Positions 7,980 to 16,189 of a stretch of 64,000 nucleotides of DNA are shown here, piece by piece. The stretch is from positions 7,332 through 71,331 of the forward strand of contig CAZGYB010000006.1 in assembly GCA_964530235.1 (NCBI GenBank), in the 5' to 3' direction. The DNA comes from UM-FILTER-33-9 sp964530235 (GTDB taxonomy: Bacteria; Patescibacteriota; Microgenomatia; UBA1406; GWC2-37-13). The translations under genes and the position numbers were made by a program. Every line of letters begins with the position of its first letter. Within the stretch, counting starts at the first letter, position 1. Below the pieces are notes generated by a model. That model was not told the DNA's origin and made no database searches. It saw only the letters and a list, made by a program, of their open reading frames with translations.

Positions 7980-8673
7980 AATATTCCTTCACTTTGTGAT
8001 ACCATGCACAAAAAGAACAGTCTGTGGCAGATTCAGGAATCGGACCCTCAAGAATAGAGATTGCTTTTTCAATCCGTGTAAGAACCAATTCGGGACGCCC
8101 CTCAACCTTCACTATGTTACATACCATCGGAAATCCATTATGAACATTACCGCTTAAATCCGGATAGAAAAAAATAAGATATCCGTAACCGGCAATAGGT
8201 AGTTTATTCTCACTCAAAAGAAAAAGGTATTCGTCTATTTGATTCCGATATGCTTCCAAAATTTCTTTATCCCGTGGATCACTACTTGACGTCTTAAAGT
8301 CAACAGGAATATAACTGCCATGATCGATAATGCATTCATCAAGTTTTCCATAAAATCCGTATTGTTCATTTATGCGATGAAAATAAGCTTCCTTAAAAGG
8401 ATTCTGTAACAGTCCATTCAATTTACCTTCGATAAGCGGTGGAAGTTTTTCCGATTCACGATATTCGTTAAAATAATGCTTTAAAACAACGTCGAAACGA
8501 GAAGCAAGACGCGACTGGATGCCTTCCGGTTGCCTGATTTTTTGTTTATATGCAAGCCAAAAGCACCGCCTACAGCGATTGACTCCTTCAATTGCAGTGT
8601 GAGAAAGCCATTGTATCTTCTTTTTGGGCTCTACTTCAAGAAGCCGAAGCTGATTGTCTTGTTTTTTTATCAT
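7972..8673 (-). CDS. PD-(D/E)XK nuclease family protein (Cas4/RecB-like)
   Basis: A protein of about 233 aa from the ATG at 8673; a GTG at 8700 would add 9 residues. It has a RecB/Cas4-type nuclease core: the GKLDECI strand, VDFKTSSSDP as the D-x-K segment, and YRNQIDEYLFLL as the following QxxxY helix. An N-terminal CRRCFWLAY and a C-terminal CSFCAWY carry Cys pairs, as in Cas4/AddB-like enzymes that bind an iron-sulfur cluster. No cas genes or repeats are nearby, so a general DNA repair role is more likely. It is coupled to trmH by an 8-bp overlap. Confidence 0.72.
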   Translation of the reverse strand: MIKKQDNQLRLLEVEPKKKIQWLSHTAIEGVNRCRRCFWLAYKQKIRQPEGIQSRLASRFDVVLKHYFNEYRESEKLPPLIEGKLNGLLQNPFKEAYFHRINEQYGFYGKLDECIIDHGSYIPVDFKTSSSDPRDKEILEAYRNQIDEYLFLLSENKLPIAGYGYLIFFYPDLSGNVHNGFPMVCNIVKVEGRPELVLTRIEKAISILEGPIPESATDCSFCAWYHKVKEYYG

Positions 8674-8780
8674 GTACGAACTAAAAAATTCCTCCAACAC
8701 GGGCGAAAGAGAATTTTACACGCTCTGCTTACGGAGGCACAGGTGGCTGGAGAGAGAATCGAACTCTCGACCTAACGCTT

Positions 8781-8899
8781 ACCCGCCTGCCAAAGCTTGC
8801 CAGCATGTGCTAGGAGTGGGATTCGGACCCACGACCTATCGCTTATGAAACGATTGCTCTACCGCTGAGCTATCCTAGCTTATGGCAAGCGGAGGGCAG
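8781..8899 (-). other. 119-nt insert in tRNA-Val with paired ends
   Basis: The insert starts and ends with complementary arms that flank the inner tRNA. CCTGCC (8900-8895) pairs with GGCAGG (8791-8786), and GCTTGCC (8890-8884) pairs with GGCAAGC (8801-8795). A small internal loop (CTCC against TTT) separates the two helices. This would hold the inner tRNA-Met on a 13-bp interrupted stem at the tip of the outer anticodon arm. No group I or group II intron core is visible in so short a stretch. Confidence 0.6.
8808..8879 (-). tRNA. tRNA-Met(CAT), elongator type or tRNA-Ile2
   Basis: A complete 72-nt cloverleaf: acceptor GCTAGGA/TCCTAGC (7 bp), discriminator A, D-arm GCTC/GAGC, anticodon stem ATCGT/GCGAT with loop TTCATAA, T-arm GTGGG-TCCGAAT-CCCAC. 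The G1-C72 pair argues against an initiator tRNA. An Ile tRNA with lysidine at C34 cannot be excluded. Its 5' half is nearly identical to that of the outer tRNA-Val, which suggests that one arose from the other. CCA is not encoded. Confidence 0.92.
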
Positions 8900-8943
8900 G
8901 TGAAACGTGTGCTCTACCGCTGAGCTATCCAGCCTCTCAATGC

Positions 8944-8957
8944 TGTATAATTATACA
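8944..8957. promoter_or_regulatory. palindromic bidirectional -10 element
   Basis: TGTATAATTATACA is a perfect 14-bp palindrome with a TATAAT on each strand: 8946-8951 on plus and 8955-8950 on minus. The plus copy lies 10 nt before the GT2 start at 8962. The minus copy lies 15 nt before the first base of tRNA-Val at 8934. No clear -35 is seen on either side. Confidence 0.5.
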
Positions 8958-8961
8958 ATAT

Positions 8962-9846
8962 ATGCCTGCTAAATCAGTCGAGTTATCTATTGTTATTCTT
9001 TCATACAACACATTTGAAACTACTCGAAACTGCATTTCTTCAATTTACCGATCGCTCTCTCATTCTGCTCTTGCCTACGAAATAATTGTAATCGATAATG
9101 CCTCACCGGACCAATCAGGAACTCTCCTGAAAAAAGAGTTTCCTGCTATTTCGCTTATCCAAAACACATCAAATCTAGGCTTTGCAAAAGCAAATAATCA
9201 AGGAGTAAACGAGTCATCGGGCGAATATCTTCTTCTGCTTAATTCTGATACAATAATCCGCGAAGATGCCATAGAAAAACTCCTAAAAATATATAAAAGT
9301 AGACCGGACATCCATTTTCTCGGTCCAAAACTGCTCAATTCTGACTTATCACCTCAACCTTCAGCTGCACCGTTTTATTCTCTGTTTGTTGTATTTTCGG
9401 CTCTTTTTCTGAAAGGAGACTACTGGGGACTGAGTCGTAGCTCGCCAGACCAGTTTACAAGAAGCGACTGGATTTCAGGTGCTTGCATACTAACAAAAAA
9501 AAGTTTTTTTGACAAACTCCACGGGTTTGACGAATCTATTTTTATGTACATGGATGAAGTTGATCTTCTCTACCGAGCACACAAATTGGGCATGAATACC
9601 TTTTTTACTCCCGATGCAATGGTTGTTCATTTCGGAAGCGGTTCAAGCAAAGGGAGAACCGAACCCATACTTCAAGTATACCGAGGTTTTCTCTATTTCT
9701 ACCAAAAGCATCACAGCACACGAGAGCTATATTTGCTCAAATATATGCTACAATTAAAAGCACATATAGCGTACGGAATCGGAAAGATTACTCAAAATTC
9801 TTATTTGATCAAAACATATGAAAAAGCTCTTAAACTGGTTGGATAA
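8962..9846 (+). CDS. glycosyltransferase family 2 (rhamnosyltransferase-like)
   Basis: A 294-aa GT-A fold transferase that moves a sugar from a nucleotide donor to a glycan or lipid-linked acceptor at the cytoplasmic membrane face. SIVILSYN near the N-terminus, VIDNASPD, NLGFAKANNQG and LLLNSDT (the metal-binding DxD region) are all present. ISGACILTKKSFFDKLHGFDE and the acidic MDEVDLLYR segment complete the WbbL/RfbN-like pattern. It opens a seven-gene cell-surface glycan operon and overlaps the next gene by 29 bp. The sugar transferred cannot be told from sequence. Confidence 0.85.
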   Translation: MPAKSVELSIVILSYNTFETTRNCISSIYRSLSHSALAYEIIVIDNASPDQSGTLLKKEFPAISLIQNTSNLGFAKANNQGVNESSGEYLLLLNSDTIIREDAIEKLLKIYKSRPDIHFLGPKLLNSDLSPQPSAAPFYSLFVVFSALFLKGDYWGLSRSSPDQFTRSDWISGACILTKKSFFDKLHGFDESIFMYMDEVDLLYRAHKLGMNTFFTPDAMVVHFGSGSSKGRTEPILQVYRGFLYFYQKHHSTRELYLLKYMLQLKAHIAYGIGKITQNSYLIKTYEKALKLVG

Positions 9847-11338
9847 TCACCTCATTAAAATACTTCTTGTCGGATATATTTTTTTTATTCCGCTATTTCC
9901 AAAACTGCCTCTTCGGATGATTAACTACACATACATTGCACTCAGACTTGAAGATCTGTATGTCGGACTCATTACTCTCGCATTTGCTGTTCAAGTGTAC
10001 CGTAAAAAAATTGTACTTCAAAAAAAATTTCTGGTCCCTTTTATCATCTTCTGGTCTGCGGTGTTTATTTCATTTCTCTGGGGGTTTTTTATACAAAAAT
10101 CCATTGTATTTAAGCATCTTGGACTCCTCCACAGTATTAGAAGAGTTGAGTATATGATTAATTTTTTCTTTTTTGCTTCATCCATACAAAACAAAAAGGA
10201 CTTCTTTTTTTATTTAAAAGCACTTATGAGTGTTGTCGCACTCGTCTGTTTATACGGTCTGGGACAAAAATATCTGGGTTGGCCTGCAGTCCAAACAATG
10301 AATCCCGAATATGCGAAAGGTTATCTTCTCATTCTTGATGCAAACGCCCGGATATCGTCAACATTTGGAGGTCACTACGATCTTGCAGCGTTTTTAATAT
10401 TTCTTATGCCATTAATACTGGCATGTTATTTAGCATTTCAATCATATTCCTATCTTGGTATTTTTGCTCTCGCCCTGTTTGCACTCGTTCTTACCGCTTC
10501 ACGCATTTCGTATGGCGCTTATATTCTTTCAACACTCCCATTCCTCCTATTTGTCAGAAAATTTAAACTCTTTTTCCTTGTAATCATCCTTACTGCAGGG
10601 CTTACCTTAGCATCGGGCAACCTGACGAAACGGCTAACCCGAACCTTTCAGCAAAAACCTATTTTTATCGATAAAACAACCGGTCAAACCACAGTCCCGC
10701 GCAGATTAAAACCTGACGAACTCCCAATCGGCGACTTTGTACCAAATAAAAACATAATTGCGGGTCAGGCTACCGGAGTAAACGCGGGTGCCCTCAAACT
10801 GAATCCAAAAGATGTTTCTGATGCAAAAGCGAATCTTCGAGACGACATCGTCAATGAGGCCAGACGCGCAGGAAGAACGCTTACCAAAGAGGAAGAAGAT
10901 GCTCTGGTTGAAAAAGCATTCAATAATCTAAAGGTTGTTAACGCAGTTCTTCCGGATATTTCATTTTCCACACGATTACAGATCGAATGGCCACGCGCCG
11001 TTTCAGCTTTTTTGAAAAATCCCATTCTCGGAAAAGGACCTTCATCAATAACCGAAGCAACAGATAATGATTATTTGCGATGGCTCGGCGAGTTTGGACT
11101 CCTTGGAACTATCAGTTTCTTCTTTATCCTTTTCCTTATGGTAAAACAACTGATACAACAAGCCAAAAAAGTGAAAAAAAATGAAAAGTATCTCATCATC
11201 GGACTCCTTTTTGGATTATTTGGTCTTCTTGGAAATGCAAGTTACATTGATGTATTTGAAGCTTCAAAAGTTGCCTATATGTTTTGGATGGTCATGGGTA
11301 TTTTTATCGGCTGGACACAACGATATGAAAAGACATGA
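9818..11338 (+). CDS. O-antigen ligase/polymerase-like membrane protein
   Basis: A 506-aa polytopic protein with about ten hydrophobic segments and a long hydrophilic loop (about residues 265-390) before the last membrane segments. This is the layout of the Wzy/WaaL O-antigen polymerase-ligase family, which joins lipid-linked glycan units outside the membrane. The loop contains the IEWPRAVSAFLKNPILGKGPS segment, the H/Gx4G-type stretch typical of the family. The start overlaps the GT2 gene by 29 bp. Ligase and polymerase functions cannot be separated without experiments. Confidence 0.75.
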   Translation: MKKLLNWLDNHLIKILLVGYIFFIPLFPKLPLRMINYTYIALRLEDLYVGLITLAFAVQVYRKKIVLQKKFLVPFIIFWSAVFISFLWGFFIQKSIVFKHLGLLHSIRRVEYMINFFFFASSIQNKKDFFFYLKALMSVVALVCLYGLGQKYLGWPAVQTMNPEYAKGYLLILDANARISSTFGGHYDLAAFLIFLMPLILACYLAFQSYSYLGIFALALFALVLTASRISYGAYILSTLPFLLFVRKFKLFFLVIILTAGLTLASGNLTKRLTRTFQQKPIFIDKTTGQTTVPRRLKPDELPIGDFVPNKNIIAGQATGVNAGALKLNPKDVSDAKANLRDDIVNEARRAGRTLTKEEEDALVEKAFNNLKVVNAVLPDISFSTRLQIEWPRAVSAFLKNPILGKGPSSITEATDNDYLRWLGEFGLLGTISFFFILFLMVKQLIQQAKKVKKNEKYLIIGLLFGLFGLLGNASYIDVFEASKVAYMFWMVMGIFIGWTQRYEKT

Positions 11339-12770
11339 TTGGATTTTACTGGGCGTAATTATTATTCTTGCCGTTCTTCTGCGCTCCTATAAATTAACTT
11401 CACCTTTGTCAGACGCCTATTCCTGGAGACAGTCCGACACTGCTGCGGTTGCCCGCAATTTTACTCGAACCGGATTTGATTTGCTTCACCCTCAGTACGA
11501 TGATCTGTCTGCCATTCAATCAGGAATTGAAAATCCAAAAGGACTTAGGTTCGTCGAAATGCCCCTTTACAATGCTCTGTTTGCGCTGTTTTATAAAATC
11601 GCCCCCTTTATCCCGATTGAGGTCTGGGGTAGGATTGTTTCAATTCAATTCTCTCTTATTATTATCGCTATTTTGTATTACTTAGCACTGAAAGAGGCGA
11701 ATAGAGTCACAGCAGTAGCCACAGGATTGATTTATGCAGTATTTCCCAGTTTCGTTTTTTTCTCTCGGGTCGTACTTCCCGAGACGCCTGCACTTGCGTT
11801 CACATTTCTTTCAATATTATTATTGTACCGATCGCTACACATCAAAAAAAACGCAACCTCACCGCTTCTTTACTTGTTGGCAAGTGTTTGCTTTGGGATT
11901 GGCATTCTTATAAAACCAACGGTAATTTTCTACGGCGTTGTCCTATGCTATTTATTTATCCGAGCATACGAGTTTGAAGTAGTAAAAAAAATACAGCCAT
12001 ACCTTTTTTTTGTAATCGCGTTTATTCCTTTTGTACTCTGGAGACTGTATATACAACAGTATCCTGAAGGAATACCGGCAAACGACTGGCTTTTCACACA
12101 GGTAAATACTTTTGAAGGGCAAAAAAATATTTTTTTAAAACCCGCTTTTTTCCGATGGATTTTTTTTGAACGAATAAATACCATGATTTTCGGCGGGTAC
12201 CTAACTGTTTTTTTTATTACAGGAATTTTCTCTAAAAGAAAAGCGCTTTTTTTACATTCAATTTTATTCTCAGCCTTTTCATATCTCTTTGTTTTTCAAG
12301 GTGGAAATGTGCAGCACGAATATTATCAAACACTTATTCTCCCTGCTCTAGCACTCTTTGCGGGAGCCGGTATAGCAACATTTCTCTCTCACCGAAACGT
12401 ATTTTTACACCCCCTCGCTTTAACTTTCGGTATTGGAGTCTTGTGCGTGGGTTCATTCTTTTTTTCATATTACTACAAAGTTAAGGACTTCTATACTTAT
12501 CCGAAAGATCTCAATCTTATGGCAAAAATAATTCAGACCTTTACCAAACCCGGCGACAAGATTGTTGCAGATCGGATGGGAGACACTACCTTGCTTTACC
12601 TGTCTGACCGAAAAGGACTTCCCCTCCTTTCACACAGTTTAGAAGAACTCCGGAACAAAGGCTTTTCATATGTGCTTACGGATCAAAAAGAGTCAATAAA
12701 ACGGTTGAAAACTGATTCAACAGTACACACGCTTTTTGAAAATGATCAGTTCGCACTCCTGAAACTATGA
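11325..12770 (+). CDS. GT-C membrane glycosyltransferase (PMT/ArnT-like)
   Basis: From the ATG at 11325 this is a 481-aa integral membrane protein; an earlier in-frame start would lie deep inside the previous gene and is not used. After the first membrane helix comes PLSDAYSWRQSDTAAVARNF, the acidic first periplasmic loop of GT-C enzymes that use polyprenyl-phosphate sugars. FVEMPLYNALFA and a series of hydrophobic helices follow, with a soluble C-terminal tail. It presumably adds a lipid-carried sugar to a surface glycan or protein. The start overlaps the ligase-like gene by 14 bp and the end overlaps the next gene by 4 bp (ATGA). Confidence 0.78.
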   Translation: MKRHDWILLGVIIILAVLLRSYKLTSPLSDAYSWRQSDTAAVARNFTRTGFDLLHPQYDDLSAIQSGIENPKGLRFVEMPLYNALFALFYKIAPFIPIEVWGRIVSIQFSLIIIAILYYLALKEANRVTAVATGLIYAVFPSFVFFSRVVLPETPALAFTFLSILLLYRSLHIKKNATSPLLYLLASVCFGIGILIKPTVIFYGVVLCYLFIRAYEFEVVKKIQPYLFFVIAFIPFVLWRLYIQQYPEGIPANDWLFTQVNTFEGQKNIFLKPAFFRWIFFERINTMIFGGYLTVFFITGIFSKRKALFLHSILFSAFSYLFVFQGGNVQHEYYQTLILPALALFAGAGIATFLSHRNVFLHPLALTFGIGVLCVGSFFFSYYYKVKDFYTYPKDLNLMAKIIQTFTKPGDKIVADRMGDTTLLYLSDRKGLPLLSHSLEELRNKGFSYVLTDQKESIKRLKTDSTVHTLFENDQFALLKL

Positions 12771-13969
12771 AGATCCTCATGCTAACCCCTTATCTCCCAT
12801 ACCCGCCTGCGTCAGGAGGCCAGATCAGAACTCTGAACTTGCTGAAGTATCTGCGGGCAAAAAATGAGGTTACCCTCATATCTCTTTATAAAAATGATTC
12901 TGAAAAAAAGTATCTTTCATACCTCAAGCCCTACTGTAAAAGTGTGTATTTATGCAAGCGCCCTGAAAAACCATGGCAAATTAAAAATATTATTCGTTCA
13001 GTCTTTTCTCTTGAGCCGTTTTTAATTGTTCGAAATTACTCATTCCAAGCAAAAGAAACACTCCGCTCTATTGTTGAAAAAGAACGCTTTGATGTCATCC
13101 ATGCAGAAACTTTCTATATCATGCCCCACATACTGAAAACAGATATTCCGATTTTGCTTGTTGAACAAACTATTGAATATAAAGTGTATCAGCACTTTGT
13201 AAATTCCCTCCCTTTTTTTATCCGGCCGTTTTTTTCCCTTGACATACTGAAGTTAACATTCTGGGAGCGATATTACTGGAAAAAGGCTTTGTTGGTAGGT
13301 GCGGTATCCGAGTCTGACAAAAAATCAATCCATGAACTCGAACCGAACATTAATCCGGTCATTATTCCAAACGGAGCAGGAGAAGAAATGATTGCAAAAA
13401 CCCTGCCAAAAAAGAAATTAGACAGTCCAATATTACTATTTGTTGGAAATTTTTTCTGGCTCCAGAATACCGAAGCAGCGCAGTACCTGATTGATAACAT
13501 ATTCCCCGGTTTATTAAAAATAATACCATCCGCACGTCTATTGATAGCCGGTCAGAATGCAAAAAACAAACTCAAACAATCGTTGCTTTCGTCCCGTATT
13601 CAAATTGTTGATATCAATCCAAACGATTCAACCCTCGTTCGATCCCTGTATAAAAACGCTACTCTATTTATCGCGCCAATATTCGGCCCCGGTGGCACCC
13701 GATTGAAACTTCTTGCTGCTATGGCAAGCGGTGTTCCCATTATTTCAACAAAAACCGGAATAGAAGGACTTGCGGTAAGACACAACAAGGAAGTGCTTAT
13801 CGCAAATACTCCTGAAAATTTTATCGAGCAGACGCAAAATATTCTTGAAAACAGAAAAAAATATGAAACAATTCGATCCAACGCGTTTTCTCTCGTTAAA
13901 CAGCAGTACAACTGGAAGAAAATAGCTGAAAAACTTGAGATTGTTTATCAAAATATCAAAAAGGCATGA
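12767..13969 (+). CDS. glycosyltransferase family 4 (GT-B fold)
   Basis: A 400-aa cytoplasmic GT-B transferase. The N-terminus has MKILMLTPYLPYPPASGGQ, the typical acceptor-domain opening with a glycine-rich loop. The C-terminal donor domain shows LLFVGNFFWLQN, the LIAGQN strand, and FIAPIFGPGGTRLKLLAAMA, which carries the donor-binding region of sugar transferases related to the PEP-CTERM/Stp2 group. It overlaps both neighbours by 4 bp (ATGA) and so is translationally coupled in the glycan operon. Donor and acceptor are unknown. Confidence 0.82.
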   Translation: MKILMLTPYLPYPPASGGQIRTLNLLKYLRAKNEVTLISLYKNDSEKKYLSYLKPYCKSVYLCKRPEKPWQIKNIIRSVFSLEPFLIVRNYSFQAKETLRSIVEKERFDVIHAETFYIMPHILKTDIPILLVEQTIEYKVYQHFVNSLPFFIRPFFSLDILKLTFWERYYWKKALLVGAVSESDKKSIHELEPNINPVIIPNGAGEEMIAKTLPKKKLDSPILLFVGNFFWLQNTEAAQYLIDNIFPGLLKIIPSARLLIAGQNAKNKLKQSLLSSRIQIVDINPNDSTLVRSLYKNATLFIAPIFGPGGTRLKLLAAMASGVPIISTKTGIEGLAVRHNKEVLIANTPENFIEQTQNILENRKKYETIRSNAFSLVKQQYNWKKIAEKLEIVYQNIKKA

Positions 13970-15072
13970 ATATAGGGATCGATATATCGCAGATTGCTTT
14001 TCCGGGAACAGGGGTTGCTCGCTTTACAGACGGACTCATGAATGCAATTTGTTCTTTTGATACGGTTCACCGATGGACTTTTTTTTATTCTTCTTTGCGT
14101 GTTCCCCTTTATCAGGAAGTCAAACAAAAAATACAGTCATCAAAACATCGGATTTTCGAATTCAGAATTCCGCCAACTGTTTTATCACTCATTTGGAATT
14201 CCGCACACATATTTCCGGTTGAATTGTTCATTGGACCTTTTGATATTTTTATTTCTTCCGACTGGACTGAACCACCAAGTAAGCATAAAAAAGTTACCAT
14301 TGTCCACGATCTTGCATTTATGCGGTATCCTGAAACTGTCCATACAACCATATTGCAAACACAAAAAAAACGTATGAGTTGGGTCGCAAAAGAATCACAG
14401 TTGATCATCGCAGACTCACATGCAACACAAAATGACCTTAATTTTTATTTTCCGAATACTCGGAATAAAGTTAAAACTATATATCCAGGCGTTGAGCCAT
14501 CAAAAGAACCTCATAAAGATCCCGCTCCTACCCTCAAAAAATTCAATCTTCAAGAACCTTTCATCCTTACAGTCGGGAAGTTAGAACCTAGAAAAAATAT
14601 TTCTTCTCTCCTAAAAGCATACCAAAACGTATCCCGAAAGAAAACAATGCCCCAGCTGGTTATTGTGGGTGAAAAAGGATGGGATACACATTTAACTACT
14701 CTGCTTGTACAAAATTCCGGAGTCAAGTTGCTTGGTCGCATTGACGATACTGATCTTGCAACATTGTATGCAAACTGTTTATTTTTTATCTATCCGTCTT
14801 TATGGGAAGGATTTGGCTATCCGGTTATTGAAGCAATGCATTACGGCGCTCCTGTTGCGGTTTCTCATACCTCATCTCTCGCTGAAATCTCAAATGGCGC
14901 AGCTTTTACCTTTAATCCCTTTAATATTCATTCCATAGAAAACGCCTTTGAGACTCTGTTCCAAAACAAAACTCTCAGAGCAAACTTGAAAAAAAAGGGT
15001 ACAATAAGAGCACAGGAATTTTCCTGGACTGCCTATATAAAGGCTTTAGAGTTTGAGTTAACAAAATTATGA
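13966..15072 (+). CDS. glycosyltransferase family 4 (GT-B fold)
   Basis: A 368-aa GT-B transferase. The N-terminal part has IGIDISQIAFPGTGVARF and the middle has the TIVHDLAFMRYPE block. The donor domain has LTVGKLEPRKNISSLLKAY, VIVGEKGW, and the YPSLWEGFGYPVIEAMHYGAPV block with the E-x7-E motif that binds the nucleotide sugar. It resembles mannosyltransferase-like members, as does the next gene, so the two may be an ancient duplication. Overlap with the previous gene is 4 bp; the gap to the next is 7 bp. Confidence 0.85.
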   Translation: MNIGIDISQIAFPGTGVARFTDGLMNAICSFDTVHRWTFFYSSLRVPLYQEVKQKIQSSKHRIFEFRIPPTVLSLIWNSAHIFPVELFIGPFDIFISSDWTEPPSKHKKVTIVHDLAFMRYPETVHTTILQTQKKRMSWVAKESQLIIADSHATQNDLNFYFPNTRNKVKTIYPGVEPSKEPHKDPAPTLKKFNLQEPFILTVGKLEPRKNISSLLKAYQNVSRKKTMPQLVIVGEKGWDTHLTTLLVQNSGVKLLGRIDDTDLATLYANCLFFIYPSLWEGFGYPVIEAMHYGAPVAVSHTSSLAEISNGAAFTFNPFNIHSIENAFETLFQNKTLRANLKKKGTIRAQEFSWTAYIKALEFELTKL

Positions 15073-15079
15073 ATATTGT

Positions 15080-16189
15080 ATGATAATAGGCGTTGATGGA
15101 AATGAGGCTAACGTAAGGGAAAAAGTGGGTGTATCTATGTACACACTAAAACTGCTGGAATATTTTCAGAGGATAAGCAGTGCTGAAAACAAGTTTATTG
15201 TTTTCCTGAAAGACCCCCCCAGAGACGAGCTTCCCTTCCAAACCGCCTACTTTAAATATCACGTGGTTCCGGGTAAATTCGGTTGGTCACAGCTTTTTTT
15301 ACCAATCTCTCTCGTACTGAAGCACTTTACAAAAAATCGTATTAACGTATTTTTTTCCCCCGCCCACTACTCTCCGCGGTTCCACTTCTGTCCTACGGTT
15401 GTCACCATTCACGATCTTTCCTACTTTCATTACCCTCAAGAATTTTTGAAAAAAGACCTTTATAAACTCAAAGCTTGGACTCAGTATTCAATAGAACGGG
15501 CAAAACATATCATAGCAGTATCACAAACAACTAAAAAAGATCTCGTGCGTTTTTATCCGTTTACCCAGCAAAAAACTACTGTTGTCTACAACGGCATGGA
15601 ACGCGAAAAGTCCGAAAATGTTACTCCTTCAACAAATTTTAAGTTTCTTGATCGGAACTCATATATTCTTTATGTCGGAACACTTCAGCCAAGAAAAAAT
15701 ATTGTCAATCTGATTCGTGCATTCCGCATATTCCATAACACCAATCCGCTTTACAAGCTGGTCATTGCAGGAAAACGGGGATGGCTTTTCGACCTCATAT
15801 TCAAAGAAGCACAGGACCTATATGTCAATGAGCATATCGTATTTCCGGGATATGTTTCCGATGAAGAACTCAGTACACTATACCGGAATGCATTTTGTTT
15901 TGTACTCCCCTCTTTATACGAAGGTTTTGGTATACCCGTTCTCGAAGCTATGAGTTACGGTGCGCCGGTAATTGCATCTTTTAACTCAAGTCTTCCGGAA
16001 GTTGGAGCAGACGCTTGTCTTTATATTGACCCACACAGTCCTTCAGATATTGCAGAAAAACTCGAAGTGCTGAAAAAAAACAGTTCACTGAGAAAGGAAC
16101 TGATTAAAAAGGGAAAACTTCGCGTCCAGTCATTCTCCTGGACAAAGTGTGCAAAAGAAACGCTTGATGTGATTCATAACTCTTTATGA
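15080..16189 (+). CDS. glycosyltransferase family 4 (GT-B fold)
   Basis: A 369-aa GT-B transferase and a close cousin of the gene before it. It has IIGVDGNEANVREKVGVSMYT at the start, TIHDLSYFHYPQEF in the middle, LYVGTLQPRKNIVNLIRAF, VIAGKRGWLFD, and LPSLYEGFGIPVLEAMSYGAPV with the donor-binding E-x7-E. Adjacent related GT4 genes often add successive residues of one repeat unit; that is inferred here. It overlaps the FemAB gene by 4 bp. Confidence 0.85.
   Translation: MIIGVDGNEANVREKVGVSMYTLKLLEYFQRISSAENKFIVFLKDPPRDELPFQTAYFKYHVVPGKFGWSQLFLPISLVLKHFTKNRINVFFSPAHYSPRFHFCPTVVTIHDLSYFHYPQEFLKKDLYKLKAWTQYSIERAKHIIAVSQTTKKDLVRFYPFTQQKTTVVYNGMEREKSENVTPSTNFKFLDRNSYILYVGTLQPRKNIVNLIRAFRIFHNTNPLYKLVIAGKRGWLFDLIFKEAQDLYVNEHIVFPGYVSDEELSTLYRNAFCFVLPSLYEGFGIPVLEAMSYGAPVIASFNSSLPEVGADACLYIDPHSPSDIAEKLEVLKKNSSLRKELIKKGKLRVQSFSWTKCAKETLDVIHNSL

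Larger units (their letters stand above)
8744..8934 (-). tRNA. tRNA-Val(CAC) interrupted in the anticodon loop by another tRNA gene
   Basis: The two exons are 8934-8900 and 8780-8744 on the minus strand. Joined they give a 72-nt tRNA: acceptor GGCTGGA pairing perfectly with TCCAGCC, discriminator A, D-arm GCTC/GAGC, T-arm GAGAG-TTCGATT-CTCTC. The anticodon loop TTCAC+AA gives anticodon CAC. The anticodon stem CACGT/GCGTT has four pairs and one C-T mismatch at 27-43. The 119-nt insert (8899-8781) lies between positions 36 and 37. CCA is not encoded. Whether the RNA is spliced is unknown; a disrupted pseudogene is the alternative. If it is dead, the perfect acceptor and T stems are hard to explain unless the event is recent. 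Confidence 0.65.

Noticed and set aside
8744..8934. Reading the tRNA region as two tandem tRNAs or as a group I intron
   Set aside because: The outer 5' half has no 3' half of its own before the inner tRNA begins, and the outer acceptor strands match each other across the insert. The 119-nt insert is almost filled by the inner tRNA and has no intron core.
11181..11324. Longer start for the GT-C gene
   Set aside because: It lies inside the preceding membrane-protein gene, and the translation lacks the expected membrane-helix start; the ATG at 11325 gives a 14-bp overlap typical of this operon.
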